Shown in pieces: positions 8,717 through 18,510 of a stretch of DNA of 64,000 nt. The stretch spans positions 22,573 through 86,572 of the forward strand of contig JAOJBP010000006.1 in NCBI GenBank assembly GCA_028228555.1. Reading direction: 5' to 3'. The translations under genes and the position numbers were made by a program. The first letter of the stretch is position 1. Each line of letters opens with the position of its first letter. Under the pieces are notes generated by a model. It was not told where the DNA came from. It did not search any database and saw only the letters and a program-made list of their open reading frames with translations. The DNA is from Candidatus Thioglobus sp. GTDB taxonomy: Bacteria > Pseudomonadota > Gammaproteobacteria > PS1 > Pseudothioglobaceae.

Positions 8717-9642
8717 TAATTTACTCTAAAATGGAATAATATTTCACGATCATATACGCTTTTATCGGGTGCAGGTGGAAGTGGAGAGGCCTTATAAACC
8801 GCTCTTTCAATGGCATCTTTAAAGGCTTTCGCTTTAGCACCATTAGTTACATTACACGACTGCAAATTAACACTTTGCACTTTACCGTTTAAATCTTGTA
8901 ATATGTAGACATCACAACCCCAGTTATCTTTTGCACCTTGATAGCGCCATTGCTCTTTAACTCTTGAGGCAATTTGGTTAATATAGTTAGCTTTTAGCTC
9001 ATTTAAAATATCTTCTTGAGCAAATTCTCTTTCTTGATCCTCCTCAGCCTGAATTTCTTTCTTTAAAGAACGGGTGTCTTGTTCTTTTTCAAACTTATTA
9101 GCCTCTACTTTTCTTAATTTTTCAATTTTTTGTTTTTCTTGTTCTGCTGCTTTTGCTTTTTTCTCAGCTAACTTTTTACGTGCTTCAGCTTTATTGGCCT
9201 GCTCTTCTGCCAACCGCTTCTCTTTCAATGCTAATTTCTTCTTTTGTTCAGCTACTTTTCTACTTTTTTCAGCTTGAGCTTCAGCCAACTTTTCTTTTTT
9301 TGTTTTCGCTTTTAATTTTTTCAAACGCTGCTGCTCTTTATAGCGTTCATTTTCAACACGTTTTTCAGCACGTTTAAGATCTTCTAAGCGCTTTTCTCGC
9401 TTTTGCTTAACATTAATCAGTCGCTGTTTTTCTTTCTTAATCTCAGTTAGGTCAACTGTAACGGCTTTAGGCACTGCCTTAGATGACTTAGGTGTCGTTT
9501 TAGGAATCTCCCAGCGCTGAACACTAGAAAACACTAAACCAACAACTAAAGCAAGATGCAAAGCAATGGCTGTCCAAAATGCGATAGGATGCTTATTGGC
9601 AATTTTAGGTAGTTTGATATTTTTAATCCAATCAGCTTTCAT
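8716..9642 (-). CDS. tolA: TolA, periplasm-spanning Tol-Pal protein
   Basis: This 308-residue protein has a cytoplasmic N-terminus, one membrane helix (about 20-40, PIAFWTAIALHLALVVGLVF), a long Lys/Glu/Ala-rich helix (about 65-215) and a C-terminal globular domain with two cysteines (WGCDVYILQDLNGKVQSVNLQSC). TolA links the TolQR motor to Pal and the outer membrane during constriction. It overlaps tolR upstream and the MbcA/ParS-like gene downstream by one base each (TAATG junctions). tolB and pal, normally next, are absent from this locus. Confidence 0.95.
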   Translation of the reverse strand: MKADWIKNIKLPKIANKHPIAFWTAIALHLALVVGLVFSSVQRWEIPKTTPKSSKAVPKAVTVDLTEIKKEKQRLINVKQKREKRLEDLKRAEKRVENERYKEQQRLKKLKAKTKKEKLAEAQAEKSRKVAEQKKKLALKEKRLAEEQANKAEARKKLAEKKAKAAEQEKQKIEKLRKVEANKFEKEQDTRSLKKEIQAEEDQEREFAQEDILNELKANYINQIASRVKEQWRYQGAKDNWGCDVYILQDLNGKVQSVNLQSCNVTNGAKAKAFKDAIERAVYKASPLPPAPDKSVYDREILFHFRVN

Positions 9643-10094
9643 TATTTTGCATCGCCAGATTCAGTCACAATACCAACCTTATCCACGCCATTTTTTTGTA
9701 AAAAAGACATCAGTGAAACAACTGATCCATAATCCACACTTGCATCCCCTCGAACAAAAACCTTCATGCTTGGATAGATCTCTAAGCGTGCGCTAACTCG
9801 TCCAGCGATGATACCTAATGGGAGTTTTTCACCTTTGGACACATCAGAGTCATCTTCATCCAATGAATTGATAAAGTACTCGCCCTCTTTGTTAATGGTG
9901 ATAATGGTTGGTTGCTGTTCAGAAAAGTCCACCATTTTGGCGTCAGCCGTTGGTAAATCCACTTCAATACCTTGCTCAATAATGGGCGTTGTCATCATAA
10001 ATATGACTAACAAAACTAGCATGACGTCAATATACGGAACAATGTTAATATGACCATCAACACTAGGTCTGCGACGTTGTGGCAATCCTATCAT
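9642..10094 (-). CDS. tolR: TolR, Tol-Pal motor subunit
   Basis: This 150-residue ExbD/TolR protein has an N-terminal membrane helix containing the essential aspartate in PYIDVMLVLLVIFMMTTP (D near residue 23) and a periplasmic domain ending with the SLMSFLQKNGVDKVGIVTE block. It works with TolQ to convert proton flow into TolA movement. The gap to tolQ is nine bases. Confidence 0.96.
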   Translation of the reverse strand: MIGLPQRRRPSVDGHINIVPYIDVMLVLLVIFMMTTPIIEQGIEVDLPTADAKMVDFSEQQPTIITINKEGEYFINSLDEDDSDVSKGEKLPLGIIAGRVSARLEIYPSMKVFVRGDASVDYGSVVSLMSFLQKNGVDKVGIVTESGDAK

Positions 10095-10103
10095 AGCTTA
10101 ACG

Positions 10104-10772
10104 TTACTTTTGTCGTTGAAAACTAACAAATAACTCTTCAACAAAGGCGGTGTATTTGTTTTGAATTTCGCCCACTTGAGTAATTAGACGGTTATAAGCA
10201 ATGGTGGCAGGAATTGCTGCAAATAGACCAAATGCAGTCGCAATTAACGCCTCAGCAATACCAGGTGCAACAATTGAAATAGTTGCCTGCTTAACAGAGG
10301 CCAATCCAATAAACGAATGCATAATACCCCAAACCGTACCAAATAAGCCGATATAAGGACTCGATGATGCAATCATAGCTAGCACACTTAATCCATGGTC
10401 TAGACGATCTACTTCATTGTTAACAGCTGTATTCATTGAACGATACGCGCGCTCTGAATTAATTACTAAGGCTTGATTAGAAGTCGATGTTGTATGAGTA
10501 AATTCTCCATAACCTGCGCCAAAAATATGCTCCATTGGCGAACGATTAGACACTTGATCTGGAATTTGTCCATGTAGTATTGACAGATCCGTGTCTGCCA
10601 AAAAATTATTATGAAAACTCTTGATATCTTTGCTAGCATCCATTAAAGTTTTTTTCTTAGACATGATAACTGTCCAAGAATAAATACTCATTAACACTAA
10701 AACAAACATAATCACTTGCACAACAAAACCTGCACTGATAATTAAGCTAAAAATTGATAAACTACTGTCCAT
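10104..10772 (-). CDS. tolQ: TolQ, Tol-Pal motor subunit
   Basis: This 222-residue ExbB/TolQ/MotA-family proton-channel protein has three membrane helices. Visible motifs are the first helix (VVQVIMFVLVLMSIYSW), the conserved cytoplasmic-to-helix block YIGLFGTVWGIMHSF and the third helix PGIAEALIATAFGLFAAIPA. It overlaps ybgC by 11 bases, the normal arrangement in tol operons (ybgC-tolQ-tolR-tolA). Confidence 0.97.
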   Translation of the reverse strand: MDSSLSIFSLIISAGFVVQVIMFVLVLMSIYSWTVIMSKKKTLMDASKDIKSFHNNFLADTDLSILHGQIPDQVSNRSPMEHIFGAGYGEFTHTTSTSNQALVINSERAYRSMNTAVNNEVDRLDHGLSVLAMIASSSPYIGLFGTVWGIMHSFIGLASVKQATISIVAPGIAEALIATAFGLFAAIPATIAYNRLITQVGEIQNKYTAFVEELFVSFQRQK

Positions 10773-11163
10773 TTATTTTCTCCAGAATGTCGCTTGGAAT
10801 GGCACATGCCTTAAACTTTTTCGCATCCAAACAAGCAACGGTAACTTGTGCCTCAAATAATACCTTATTTTGCTTAAGATCCGTTATTTTCTGAGAAAAA
10901 ATCAAACTTGCATGGCGAGATTTTTCTACTTGAGTGTAAACCACCAACATATCATTAAATCTGGCAGGTAGAAGATACTCAGCTTTAAGTGATCTAACTA
11001 CAAAGATAACCCCTTGGCTTTCAATCAGCTGATCTTGTTCAAAGCCCATATCGCGCAAAAACTCGCTACGCCCACGCTCAATAAACTTTAAATAATTGGC
11101 ATAATAAACCACGCCGCCGCTATCTGTATCTTCGTAATAAACCCTAATATTTAAAAGACTCAA
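10762..11163 (-). CDS. ybgC: Acyl-CoA thioesterase YbgC
   Basis: This 133-residue hot-dog-fold thioesterase hydrolyses acyl-CoA and is routinely found in front of tolQ. The active-site block [19 protein letters not shown] includes the catalytic aspartate and the helix following it. It overlaps ruvB by four bases and tolQ by 11 bases. Confidence 0.96.
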   Translation of the reverse strand: MSLLNIRVYYEDTDSGGVVYYANYLKFIERGRSEFLRDMGFEQDQLIESQGVIFVVRSLKAEYLLPARFNDMLVVYTQVEKSRHASLIFSQKITDLKQNKVLFEAQVTVACLDAKKFKACAIPSDILEKINGQ

Positions 11164-12182
11164 AATAAATCTTGATGATTAGATGGCTTAGCAAGTCCTA
11201 AATGTTCATAGGTTAGATTTGTGGCGCTTCGACCTCTAGGTGTTCGCTGAATAAATCCTTGTTGAATTAAATAAGGTTCAACCATATCTTCTAAGGTGCC
11301 TCGCTCCTCACCAATAGCAGTAGCTAATGTGTCCAGTCCAACTGGACCTCCAGAGAATTTATTGGTCATAATGGACAAATAGTCACGATCAAGCTGCTCA
11401 AGTCCTGCTTCATCCACCCTGAGTATACTTAATGCCTCACACGCGATTTCTTTATGAATAATGCCGTCAGTTTTTACATCAGCAAAATCACGCACTCGGC
11501 GCAATAATCGATTGGCAATTCGCGGGGTTCCACGAGAGCGTTTGGCAATTTCATGCGCCCCGCTTGGTTCGATTTCAATGTTTAAAATTTTTGCTGAACG
11601 CTCTATAATAACTTGCAAGTCTTTATTATTATAAAACTCTAAGCGCTGAATAATACCAAAACGATCACGAAGTGGTGATGTCAGCATACCTGCTCTAGTG
11701 GTTGCACCAATCAAAGTAAACGGTGGCAGGTCCAATTGAACTGAATGAGCGGCTACACCCTCGCCCACCATAATATCCAATTTAAAATCTTCTAAAGCTG
11801 GGTATAGAATCTCTTCAACGACAGGATTTAGACGGTGGATTTCATCAATGAATAAAACGTCATAAGGGTCTAATTTTGTCAAAATAGCAGCTAAATCACC
11901 TGAACGCTCTAAAACAGGCCCAGAAGTCTGTTTCATGCCAGCGCCCATTTGGTTAGCAATCACGTTAGCCAAGGTTGTTTTTCCTAGACCAGGTGGTCCA
12001 TAAATCAAACAATGATCAAGTGCGTCTTCGCGTTTTTTGGCAGCTTCAATAAAGAGTGACATCTGAGATTTAACATCATCTTGGCCAATATACTCAGATA
12101 GACTATCTGGACGCACTGAAGCAATAACAATATCTTCGTTACCTTGATCTTCACCACCTACTAAAGAATCTTCTTCAATCAT
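11160..12182 (-). CDS. ruvB: Holliday junction branch-migration ATPase RuvB
   Basis: This 340-residue AAA+ motor drives branch migration with RuvA. Motifs present: N-terminal [11 protein letters not shown], Walker [12 protein letters not shown], Walker [11 protein letters not shown], sensor 1 GATTRAG and the winged-helix C-terminus ending with [13 protein letters not shown]. Unusually, it is not with ruvA or ruvC; ruvC is alone at 2800-3270. It lies 22 bases after lolB. Confidence 0.97.
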   Translation of the reverse strand: MIEEDSLVGGEDQGNEDIVIASVRPDSLSEYIGQDDVKSQMSLFIEAAKKREDALDHCLIYGPPGLGKTTLANVIANQMGAGMKQTSGPVLERSGDLAAILTKLDPYDVLFIDEIHRLNPVVEEILYPALEDFKLDIMVGEGVAAHSVQLDLPPFTLIGATTRAGMLTSPLRDRFGIIQRLEFYNNKDLQVIIERSAKILNIEIEPSGAHEIAKRSRGTPRIANRLLRRVRDFADVKTDGIIHKEIACEALSILRVDEAGLEQLDRDYLSIMTNKFSGGPVGLDTLATAIGEERGTLEDMVEPYLIQQGFIQRTPRGRSATNLTYEHLGLAKPSNHQDLF

Positions 12183-12204
12183 ACTAATTTAATAAATTTT
12201 TAAG

Positions 12205-12714
12205 TTATTTTAACTGATTAACTTCTTGTAACAATAGTTTGATTTTGATTGGCTTATCTTGATGTTGCAATATAATCATCTTGGCAACACTTGCGCCTTC
12301 ATATGGCATGAATTTATTAATCTCAACTTGCCATTCATCATTTATATCTGATCGATGTTCAAATATGATACTAGGCAAGGTATTAAGTGGAAAATACCAG
12401 CCTAACTCTTGCTCCATCCATTGTTGAAGCTTTAACGGTGTTTGGACATGATCTACTAGCAAGCCTTGCGCAGTTGAACCAAGAGTAACTTCGCCCAATC
12501 CTAGCGCACCCACCAACACCATTTCGAATTCTTCATCGATAAATTTAATATCAAAACTAATACTTTGATGGCTATCATTTGCCAAAATACTCGCTCTACC
12601 TTTAGCGAACCATGCATTTGGAATGGCGCCTGGCGCATTGTATTTAGTCTGAGTATTAAGCGTTTCACATCCTTGCAGAAACAAAAAAACGCAGCATGTT
12701 AAGAGTAACTTCAT
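12205..12714 (-). CDS. lolB: Outer-membrane lipoprotein receptor LolB
   Basis: This 169-residue lipoprotein accepts lipoproteins from LolA and inserts them in the outer membrane. The N-terminus MKLLLTCCVFLFLQGCET is a signal peptide with lipobox LQGC. Later segments (WFAKGRASI, LGEVTLGSTAQGLLV, HVQTPLKLQQWMEQELGWYFPL) follow the LolB pattern. As in many gammaproteobacteria it is divergent from hemA. It is probably first in the long minus-strand run. Confidence 0.88.
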   Translation of the reverse strand: MKLLLTCCVFLFLQGCETLNTQTKYNAPGAIPNAWFAKGRASILANDSHQSISFDIKFIDEEFEMVLVGALGLGEVTLGSTAQGLLVDHVQTPLKLQQWMEQELGWYFPLNTLPSIIFEHRSDINDEWQVEINKFMPYEGASVAKMIILQHQDKPIKIKLLLQEVNQLK

Positions 12715-12739
12715 AGGGTGGGTATTCTAACATTGGTCT

Positions 12740-12779
12740 TATAATAGCGAACGCCTAAAAATTACCACTTAGGTATAAT
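12740..12779 (+). promoter_or_regulatory. Candidate hemA promoter elements
   Basis: Two TATAAT -10 hexamers occur, at 12740-12745 and 12774-12779, in the lolB-hemA intergenic region. No good -35 is visible for either. Use of the second would place the transcript start after the upstream ATG at 12781, which supports the hemA start at 12811. A TAGAAT on the minus strand (12729-12724) could serve lolB. Confidence 0.4.
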
Positions 12780-12810
12780 TATGTGCTTATTGAGTTTGTT
12801 ATTTAAGTTT

Positions 12811-14061
12811 ATGTCACGCATTGCTATTTTAAGTGTTAATCATGCACAGGCGCCAGTTTCGGTGCGTGAACGTGTTGCTTTTGCGCCTAATCATTTAAGT
12901 AGTGAATTGCAAAAATTAGTGGACACTCCAGGGGTTCAGGCATGTGTTATTTTGTCTACCTGCAATCGCTCTGAAATTTATGCGGTTATCGATGCTGACA
13001 ATCCTCAGGAAATACTGAGTCAATATTTAGCTGACACACACAAAATCTCTAGGCAAGAAATAGATTCTTATTTGGTTTATTTTGAAAATAATGCTGCCTT
13101 AGAGCACATTTGTAATGTGGCTTGTGGATTAGACTCTTTAGTATTAGGAGAGCCTCAAATATTAGGTCAACTAAAAGATGCTTATCATATAGCCAAGCAA
13201 GCAAAAACTCTAGATAAAAAACTAGAAAAACTATTTCAACATGCTTTTTCAACAGCAAAAAAAGTACGCACTGATACTCAAATTGGATCTTCGCCAGTCT
13301 CTATTGCCTATTGCGCTGTCAAACTTAGTGAAAAAATCTTTACAGATTTATCAGAACAAACAGTTTTATTAATCGGTGCAGGGGAGATGATAGAACTATG
13401 TGCCCAACATTTGAGCCAAAAAGGTATTAAAAATATCATTGTTGCCAATAGAACACTTGAAAATGCACAAAAAATTGCTTCACTTTACAATGCACAATCT
13501 ATTAGCTTAAAGCAGTTTTCATCTGTCATTCATCAAGCTGATATCATCATTTCATCAACAGCTGCCTCTGTTCCTGTTATTGGAAAAGGACTTATTGAAA
13601 GTGCTCTAAAATTACGCAAACATAAGCCTATGTTCATGCTTGATATTGCCGTTCCAAGAGATATTGAACCTGAAGTTGGTCAATTAGATGATGTATATCT
13701 CTACACTATTGATGATCTTGAGCAAGTGGTAAGTGACAACATTGATTCACGCGAAAAAGAAAAGGTATTAGCTCAAGAAATTATCATTAAACAAACTCAA
13801 GTTTTTAACAAATGGCTGTCTGTTTTACCTAATGAGCAACTGATACAAAGTTATCGTAGTAACGTTAATAAAATTAAAGAAGATGCATTAGAAGATGCTA
13901 TAAAAAGTCTTAATAATGGCGGTGCTAGTGAGCAAATTATAAAAAAATTGGCAGACCAATTAACCAATAAAATACTTCATACCACCTTTAAAAACATTAA
14001 GCAAACCCCTCATAAAGGATTATCCCAATGTGAAGGCTGCATACCCAATATTAAAAAATAA
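12811..14061 (+). CDS. hemA: Glutamyl-tRNA reductase
   Basis: This enzyme reduces glutamyl-tRNA to glutamate-1-semialdehyde, the first step of C5 haem synthesis. The ATG at 12811 gives the family start [20 protein letters not shown] and 416 residues; the ATG at 12781 only adds ten hydrophobic residues. Motifs: the catalytic cysteine in [23 protein letters not shown] and the NADPH-binding [12 protein letters not shown]. Its stop overlaps the prfA start (TAATG), the usual hemA-prfA pairing. Confidence 0.96.
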   Translation: MSRIAILSVNHAQAPVSVRERVAFAPNHLSSELQKLVDTPGVQACVILSTCNRSEIYAVIDADNPQEILSQYLADTHKISRQEIDSYLVYFENNAALEHICNVACGLDSLVLGEPQILGQLKDAYHIAKQAKTLDKKLEKLFQHAFSTAKKVRTDTQIGSSPVSIAYCAVKLSEKIFTDLSEQTVLLIGAGEMIELCAQHLSQKGIKNIIVANRTLENAQKIASLYNAQSISLKQFSSVIHQADIIISSTAASVPVIGKGLIESALKLRKHKPMFMLDIAVPRDIEPEVGQLDDVYLYTIDDLEQVVSDNIDSREKEKVLAQEIIIKQTQVFNKWLSVLPNEQLIQSYRSNVNKIKEDALEDAIKSLNNGGASEQIIKKLADQLTNKILHTTFKNIKQTPHKGLSQCEGCIPNIKK

Positions 14062-15152
14062 TGAATGAATCTATTCTTGCTAAATTAGAACAAATGTCCA
14101 TGCGCCTTGAAGAAGTTGGTGCCATGTTGAGTGATCCAAGTATTGCTAGCGATATTAAAAGATTTAGAGAGCTATCTATTGAACATTCTCAGCTTACGCC
14201 TGTCAATGAGCAGTACCAAGAGCATCTCACCACTGTTCAAAATCTTGAAGATGCAAAGATGATGCTTGAAGAAGATGATGCTGATATCAAGGCAATGGCT
14301 AAAGAAGAAATTAACGACGCTAAAGACAATCTAGAGCGTTTAGACCTTGAGTTAAAAAAATCCTTATTACCCAAAGATCCAAATGATTCTCGCAATATTA
14401 TTCTGGAAATTCGAGCGGGTACAGGTGGCGATGAGGCTTCAATTTTTTCAGGGGATTTATTTAGAATGTATTCACGTTACTGTGAAAAACAAAAATGGCA
14501 GATAGAAACTCTCAGTGCAAATATTGGTGATCATGGTGGCTATAAAGAGATTATCGCCCGTATCAGTGGTGTTGACGTTTATTCCAAGCTTAAGTTTGAA
14601 TCAGGCGCACATCGAGTTCAACGTGTTCCAGAAACTGAAAGCCAAGGTCGTGTCCACACTTCTGCCTGCACAGTTGCAGTTATGCCAGAAGTAGAGAATA
14701 TTGAAGATATCGATATCAACATGGGTGATGTTCGTGTTGACACATTTAGGGCAAGTGGTGCAGGTGGACAGCATGTTAATAAAACTGACTCGGCTGTTCG
14801 TGTCACCCATATTCCAACAGGGACAGTAGTTGAATGTCAAGATGGACGCTCACAACACAAAAACAAAGCTCAAGCAATGTCAGTTCTTGCGTCAAGAATT
14901 TTAGATGCTCAGCAACAGGTTCAACAAAAAGAACAGGCAACTGCTCGCAAAGAACTAGTTGGAAGTGGCGATCGATCACAAAGAATTCGTACTTATAACT
15001 ACCCTCAAGGGCGCATCACTGATCATAGAATCAATCTGACTCTGTATAAATTATCTGAAATTATAGAAGGTGATTTAGAATCTATTATTGAGCCACTGAT
15101 TGTTGAGCAACAAACTAATCAATTAACAGAACTTAACGACGCTCTAGCTTGA
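14061..15152 (+). CDS. prfA: Peptide chain release factor 1
   Basis: This 363-residue factor terminates translation at UAG and UAA. The catalytic GGQ motif is in [18 protein letters not shown], preceded by the conserved [11 protein letters not shown] block and followed by [13 protein letters not shown] and the helical C-terminus. Length matches the family (360). It is translationally coupled to hemA. No prmC follows it; instead it converges with znuB, overlapping by nine bases. Confidence 0.98.
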   Translation: MNESILAKLEQMSMRLEEVGAMLSDPSIASDIKRFRELSIEHSQLTPVNEQYQEHLTTVQNLEDAKMMLEEDDADIKAMAKEEINDAKDNLERLDLELKKSLLPKDPNDSRNIILEIRAGTGGDEASIFSGDLFRMYSRYCEKQKWQIETLSANIGDHGGYKEIIARISGVDVYSKLKFESGAHRVQRVPETESQGRVHTSACTVAVMPEVENIEDIDINMGDVRVDTFRASGAGGQHVNKTDSAVRVTHIPTGTVVECQDGRSQHKNKAQAMSVLASRILDAQQQVQQKEQATARKELVGSGDRSQRIRTYNYPQGRITDHRINLTLYKLSEIIEGDLESIIEPLIVEQQTNQLTELNDALA

Positions 15153-15932
15153 TTTCTTAGGAAATAATTGTGATAAGGTAAATAGCACACCTAGTGCAAT
15201 AACAATCGTTGGGCCTGTCGCTAAATCATAAAATACAGAAGCACTCAATCCCATTATCACAGCCACAATAGAAATACCGATCGACTGAATTACCATACTT
15301 AATGGCGAGTCAGCAAAAACTCTTGCGACTGCTGGTGGAATAATCAGTAAAGAAGTGATTAACAAAACGCCCACAATTTGCACAGAAATTGATACAGTTA
15401 AGGCGATCATCAACATAAATAATAATTGATAAAAGGTTCGGTTTAAACCCTGAGAAACAGCTAACTCTTCATTTAGCGTTAATAATAGTAATTTTTGCCA
15501 AAAAACAACCAGTAGGCTAATAACAATAATAAGTACAGCATAAATCCAAACAATATCTTGATCATCAATTGACAAAACATCACCAAATAATAACGCAAAA
15601 TAATCTGTATTTTCTCCGCCCACAATACCCAAAATAACAATACCAAGAGATAGCGCAAGGTGAGAGAATATGCCTAAAATAGCATCACTAGATAGTACTT
15701 TTTTTTGCTGCAAAATAACAATCAAACCTGCAAATATGACGCCAACAATTACTAATCCTGCATGCATGCCTAAACCACTAGCCAAGCCAAGGGAAACGCC
15801 CAATAAGGCAGAATGTGAGATAGATTCAGAGAAATAACTCATGCGCTTCCAAATAACAAAGCAGCCAAGAGATCCAGCAATAATAGAGATACCAAGTGCC
15901 GCTATGAGCGCTCTTAAAATAAAATCTTCCAT
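15144..15932 (-). CDS. znuB: Zinc ABC transporter permease ZnuB
   Basis: This 262-residue ABC-3 family permease has seven to eight hydrophobic segments. Family blocks include the N-terminal [24 protein letters not shown] and [15 protein letters not shown]. The substrate is most likely zinc (ZnuB), although manganese permeases share this fold. No ATPase (znuC) or binding protein (znuA) adjoins it, so the rest of the importer is elsewhere. It lies 15 bases after fur and is probably co-transcribed with it. Confidence 0.88.
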   Translation of the reverse strand: MEDFILRALIAALGISIIAGSLGCFVIWKRMSYFSESISHSALLGVSLGLASGLGMHAGLVIVGVIFAGLIVILQQKKVLSSDAILGIFSHLALSLGIVILGIVGGENTDYFALLFGDVLSIDDQDIVWIYAVLIIVISLLVVFWQKLLLLTLNEELAVSQGLNRTFYQLLFMLMIALTVSISVQIVGVLLITSLLIIPPAVARVFADSPLSMVIQSIGISIVAVIMGLSASVFYDLATGPTIVIALGVLFTLSQLFPKKSS

Positions 15933-15947
15933 AATTAAATTATCTTA

Positions 15948-16355
15948 TTATTGACAGTCTTGACACAAGCCATATAAATATAAACAATGATCGGTTAACT
16001 GAAAGCCATGTTTGGTGGCTATGTCATGCTGATGTTGCTCAATGACTTCATCATTAAATTCATCAATTTTTCCGCATTTAACGCATACCAAATGATCATG
16101 ATGCTCCGTATTGGATAACTCATAAACACTTTGACCATTATCAAAATTCAGCTTATGAATCATGTCTGCCTCTTCAAACTGGGTGAGCACTCGATAGATA
16201 GTTGCCACACCGACTTCCTCACCCTGCATGATTAATGCACGATAAATATCTTCAGCACTCATATGGTGATTTTCACTTTTTTCTAAAATCTCCAGAATCT
16301 TAAGTCTTGGTAATGTAACTTTAAGACCTGCAGTTTTTAAATCTTGGGCGTCCAT
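15948..16355 (-). CDS. fur: Ferric uptake regulator Fur
   Basis: This 135-residue metalloregulator has a winged-helix half (KAGLKVTLPRLKILEIL, GVATIYRVLTQFEEADM), the metal-binding histidine cluster HHDHLVCVKCGK and a second CxxC at the C-terminus (CQDC). The N-terminal block is characteristic of true Fur rather than Zur or PerR, despite the neighbouring znuB. It likely acts on the two Fur boxes in front of the iron ABC genes in this window. Divergence from bamE (omlA) is a classical gammaproteobacterial arrangement. Confidence 0.94.
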   Translation of the reverse strand: MDAQDLKTAGLKVTLPRLKILEILEKSENHHMSAEDIYRALIMQGEEVGVATIYRVLTQFEEADMIHKLNFDNGQSVYELSNTEHHDHLVCVKCGKIDEFNDEVIEQHQHDIATKHGFQLTDHCLYLYGLCQDCQ

Positions 16356-16418
16356 ATTCGAATCCTTGAGGTAAAATCAGAAAATTATTTCTTAATCATT
16401 TTAATCAATTAATTACAA

Positions 16419-17210
16419 ATGAACAAACTAACTTTAGTTGCATTCTCATTCTCATTACCATTTTTGTCTGCTTGCACTCCTTCTATGCCGACATTACCGG
16501 ACATGCCAAACCTTTTGCCGGATATGTCGCTACCAACCCTGTACAAAGATGACGTTCAGCAAGGTTCTGTCTTAACAAGATTTAAGATTAACCAGCTTAG
16601 AGTTGGTATGTCAAAAGCACAAGTGCAAGACCTGATTGGCTCTCCAAGTATTATTGACCCCTTCCATAGTAATCAATGGGATTATATTAACCATACAACA
16701 CGACATGAGCTAGACGATATTCATTATCGTCTAGCTCTAAAATTTACCCAGGAAAAATTAGCAACCATCGACTCTTCAGGCATCGTTAGTCTAGCTAAGA
16801 TGACCGATAAAGAAAAAGCACTTGAAGAGAAATACCTTGTTGAGGAAAAAGCAAAAATAGAGGCTGAAAAACAAGCAAAAATTAAAGCAGAGAAATTAAA
16901 GAAAGCTCAAGCAGATAAACGCATAAAAGATGAGAAGTTAGCTGCTGAAAGGTTAGCTATTGCCAACGCTCAAGAAGCTAAACGAATTGAAGATGAGAAA
17001 TTAGCTACAGAGAAAGCACAAGCTCAAGTAAAGGCTGCAGCAAAGGCAGAGGCAGAGGCATTAAAGAATAATACCAAACTAGAGCAAGCTAAACAGCAAG
17101 AGACTGAAGCTCCAAAGGTTATTAAAACACAACAGCCAAAGCAAGAAGCGCTGATCAAAAAAGAGCAGCAGCCTAACAAGACGCCTTGGTATAAATTCTG
17201 GTTGGATTAA
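16419..17210 (+). CDS. bamE: BamE (SmpA/OmlA) lipoprotein with long helical tail
   Basis: BamE is a lipoprotein of the outer-membrane beta-barrel assembly machine. The signal peptide ends LPFLSAC (lipid cysteine C19). The BamE core, with QQGSVLTRFKINQLRVGMSKAQVQDLIGSPSI and a WDYINHTT strand, ends near residue 125. The protein then continues for about 135 residues as a Lys/Glu/Ala-rich, TolA-like helical stretch, and ends with NKTPWYKFWLD. Total length is 263 residues compared with about 113 in E. coli. It is divergent from fur and seven bases before ccmA. Confidence 0.9.
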   Translation: MNKLTLVAFSFSLPFLSACTPSMPTLPDMPNLLPDMSLPTLYKDDVQQGSVLTRFKINQLRVGMSKAQVQDLIGSPSIIDPFHSNQWDYINHTTRHELDDIHYRLALKFTQEKLATIDSSGIVSLAKMTDKEKALEEKYLVEEKAKIEAEKQAKIKAEKLKKAQADKRIKDEKLAAERLAIANAQEAKRIEDEKLATEKAQAQVKAAAKAEAEALKNNTKLEQAKQQETEAPKVIKTQQPKQEALIKKEQQPNKTPWYKFWLD

Positions 17211-17216
17211 TTAATC

Positions 17217-17819
17217 GTGTCATCTCTTGTTGTTAATAATCTTGAGTGTCAAAGAGGATACAGCCAGATTTTTCACAATCTTTCTTTTCAAGTTAACGCC
17301 AAAGAAGTTCTTAGAATTACAGGTACAAATGGCAGTGGAAAGACCTCACTTTTAAAAATATTAGCAGGTATCAGCATTCAAGAGCAAGGCGATGTAAAGT
17401 TAGATGAACACCCTGTTAAAAGTGACGAATATCAGCAAGAAGTTTTCTATTTAGGCCATCAATCAGCACTCAGTGCTGAGCTAACTAGCCTTGAAAATCT
17501 TGAATTTTTAAGTGCTTTAAATCACCCCATTGACCAGTCCCTTCTTATTAAAGCATTAGATGACGTTGGTCTTAAAGGTTATGCAGATGAAACTTGCGCC
17601 AATCTTTCTGCTGGTCAAAAACGACGTGTTATTCTAGCCAGTTTATTTATCTCTAAATCTAAGGTTTGGCTACTTGATGAACCTTTTACTGCGCTGGACC
17701 CAAAAGGAGTTGAAATTGTTGAAAATATAATTTCGCAACATTGTGCGAATGGCGGGCTATGCTTATTCACCACGCATCAAGATTCAGCACTACCTAATCA
17801 ACGCGTTATTTCGTTATGA
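17217..17819 (+). CDS. ccmA: Haem exporter ATP-binding protein CcmA
   Basis: This 200-residue ABC ATPase belongs to cytochrome c maturation system I; CcmAB release holo-CcmE. It starts with GTG at 17217. Motifs: Walker A ITGTNGSGKTSLL, signature LSAGQKRRV, Walker B VWLLDEPFTALD and the switch block FTTHQ. It overlaps ccmB by four bases. The remaining ccm genes (ccmC onward) are not here. Confidence 0.93.
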   Translation: MSSLVVNNLECQRGYSQIFHNLSFQVNAKEVLRITGTNGSGKTSLLKILAGISIQEQGDVKLDEHPVKSDEYQQEVFYLGHQSALSAELTSLENLEFLSALNHPIDQSLLIKALDDVGLKGYADETCANLSAGQKRRVILASLFISKSKVWLLDEPFTALDPKGVEIVENIISQHCANGGLCLFTTHQDSALPNQRVISL

Positions 17820-18481
17820 ACATCTACCTACAAACTTTAAGCCGAGATTTGCGCATAGCCATTAGAAATCCTTCTAGCATTCTAAACCCTTTGTTATTTT
17901 TTATTATATCTGTCTCACTTTTTCCGTTAGCCATAAGTCCAGAAGCAGCAACGTTATCTCAAATTGCTGCTGGCATTATTTGGGTTGCTAGTATGTTGGC
18001 CGTACTTCTATCTCTAAACACTTTATTTCATAACGATTTTGAAAATGGCGTCTTAGAACAAATGATCGCATCACATCAATCATTGCCACTACTCATACTT
18101 TCAAAGATTACCGCTCATTGGCTCTTAACTGGTATTCCAATTATTTTGCTATCGCCTTTTTTAGGTGTGCTTTTATTTTTAGACAATGAGAGTGTTAAAG
18201 TATTAATGATCACCTTATTACTCGCCACACCAAGTTTAAGCCTCATTGGTAGTATTGGCGCTTCTTTAATTGTTGGTGTTAAGAATTCAGGCATGCTGTT
18301 ATCTTTACTTATTTTGCCACTTTATATTCCTATTTTAATATTTGCTTCAAGTGCAGTCTCCCAAGCGCAATTTGGCCTGGATATTAGTTCTCAGCTGTAT
18401 TTCCTGGCCCTATTTCTAGTGCTCAGTTTAATGAGCGCGCCCTTTGTGAGTGCCGTCGCCTTAAAAATAAGTTTAGAATAA
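17816..18481 (+). CDS. ccmB: Haem exporter permease CcmB
   Basis: This 221-residue membrane protein, with about six hydrophobic segments, is the CcmA partner in c-type cytochrome maturation. The N-terminal RDLRIAIRNPSSILNPLLFF and the central FHNDFENGVLEQMIASHQSL are characteristic. The gene is followed not by ccmC but by the metK riboswitch region, so ccmAB form an isolated pair. Confidence 0.93.
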   Translation: MNIYLQTLSRDLRIAIRNPSSILNPLLFFIISVSLFPLAISPEAATLSQIAAGIIWVASMLAVLLSLNTLFHNDFENGVLEQMIASHQSLPLLILSKITAHWLLTGIPIILLSPFLGVLLFLDNESVKVLMITLLLATPSLSLIGSIGASLIVGVKNSGMLLSLLILPLYIPILIFASSAVSQAQFGLDISSQLYFLALFLVLSLMSAPFVSAVALKISLE

Positions 18482-18493
18482 AGCTTTTTTATT

Positions 18494-18502
18494 TGTTATA
18501 AT
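18494..18502 (+). promoter_or_regulatory. Extended -10 promoter of metK
   Basis: TGTTATAAT is an extended -10 element (TGn plus a perfect TATAAT at 18497-18502). The predicted start, 8-10 bases downstream, falls at the beginning of the SAM-II-type aptamer. No clear -35 is visible. Confidence 0.7.
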
Positions 18503-18510
18503 GTTTTCAT

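Noticed and set aside
9074..9377. Phe/Leu/Ser-rich frames on the plus strand resembling membrane proteins
   Set aside because: They are the antisense image of the Lys/Glu/Ala-rich helix of tolA; the composition is an artefact.
14601..14840. Minus-strand frames with cysteine-rich peptides
   Set aside because: They are shadows of the conserved GGQ region of prfA.
15948..16355. Calling the regulator next to znuB Zur
   Set aside because: The N-terminal KAGLKVTLPRLKILE block and overall pattern are those of Fur, and divergence from bamE is the classical fur context.
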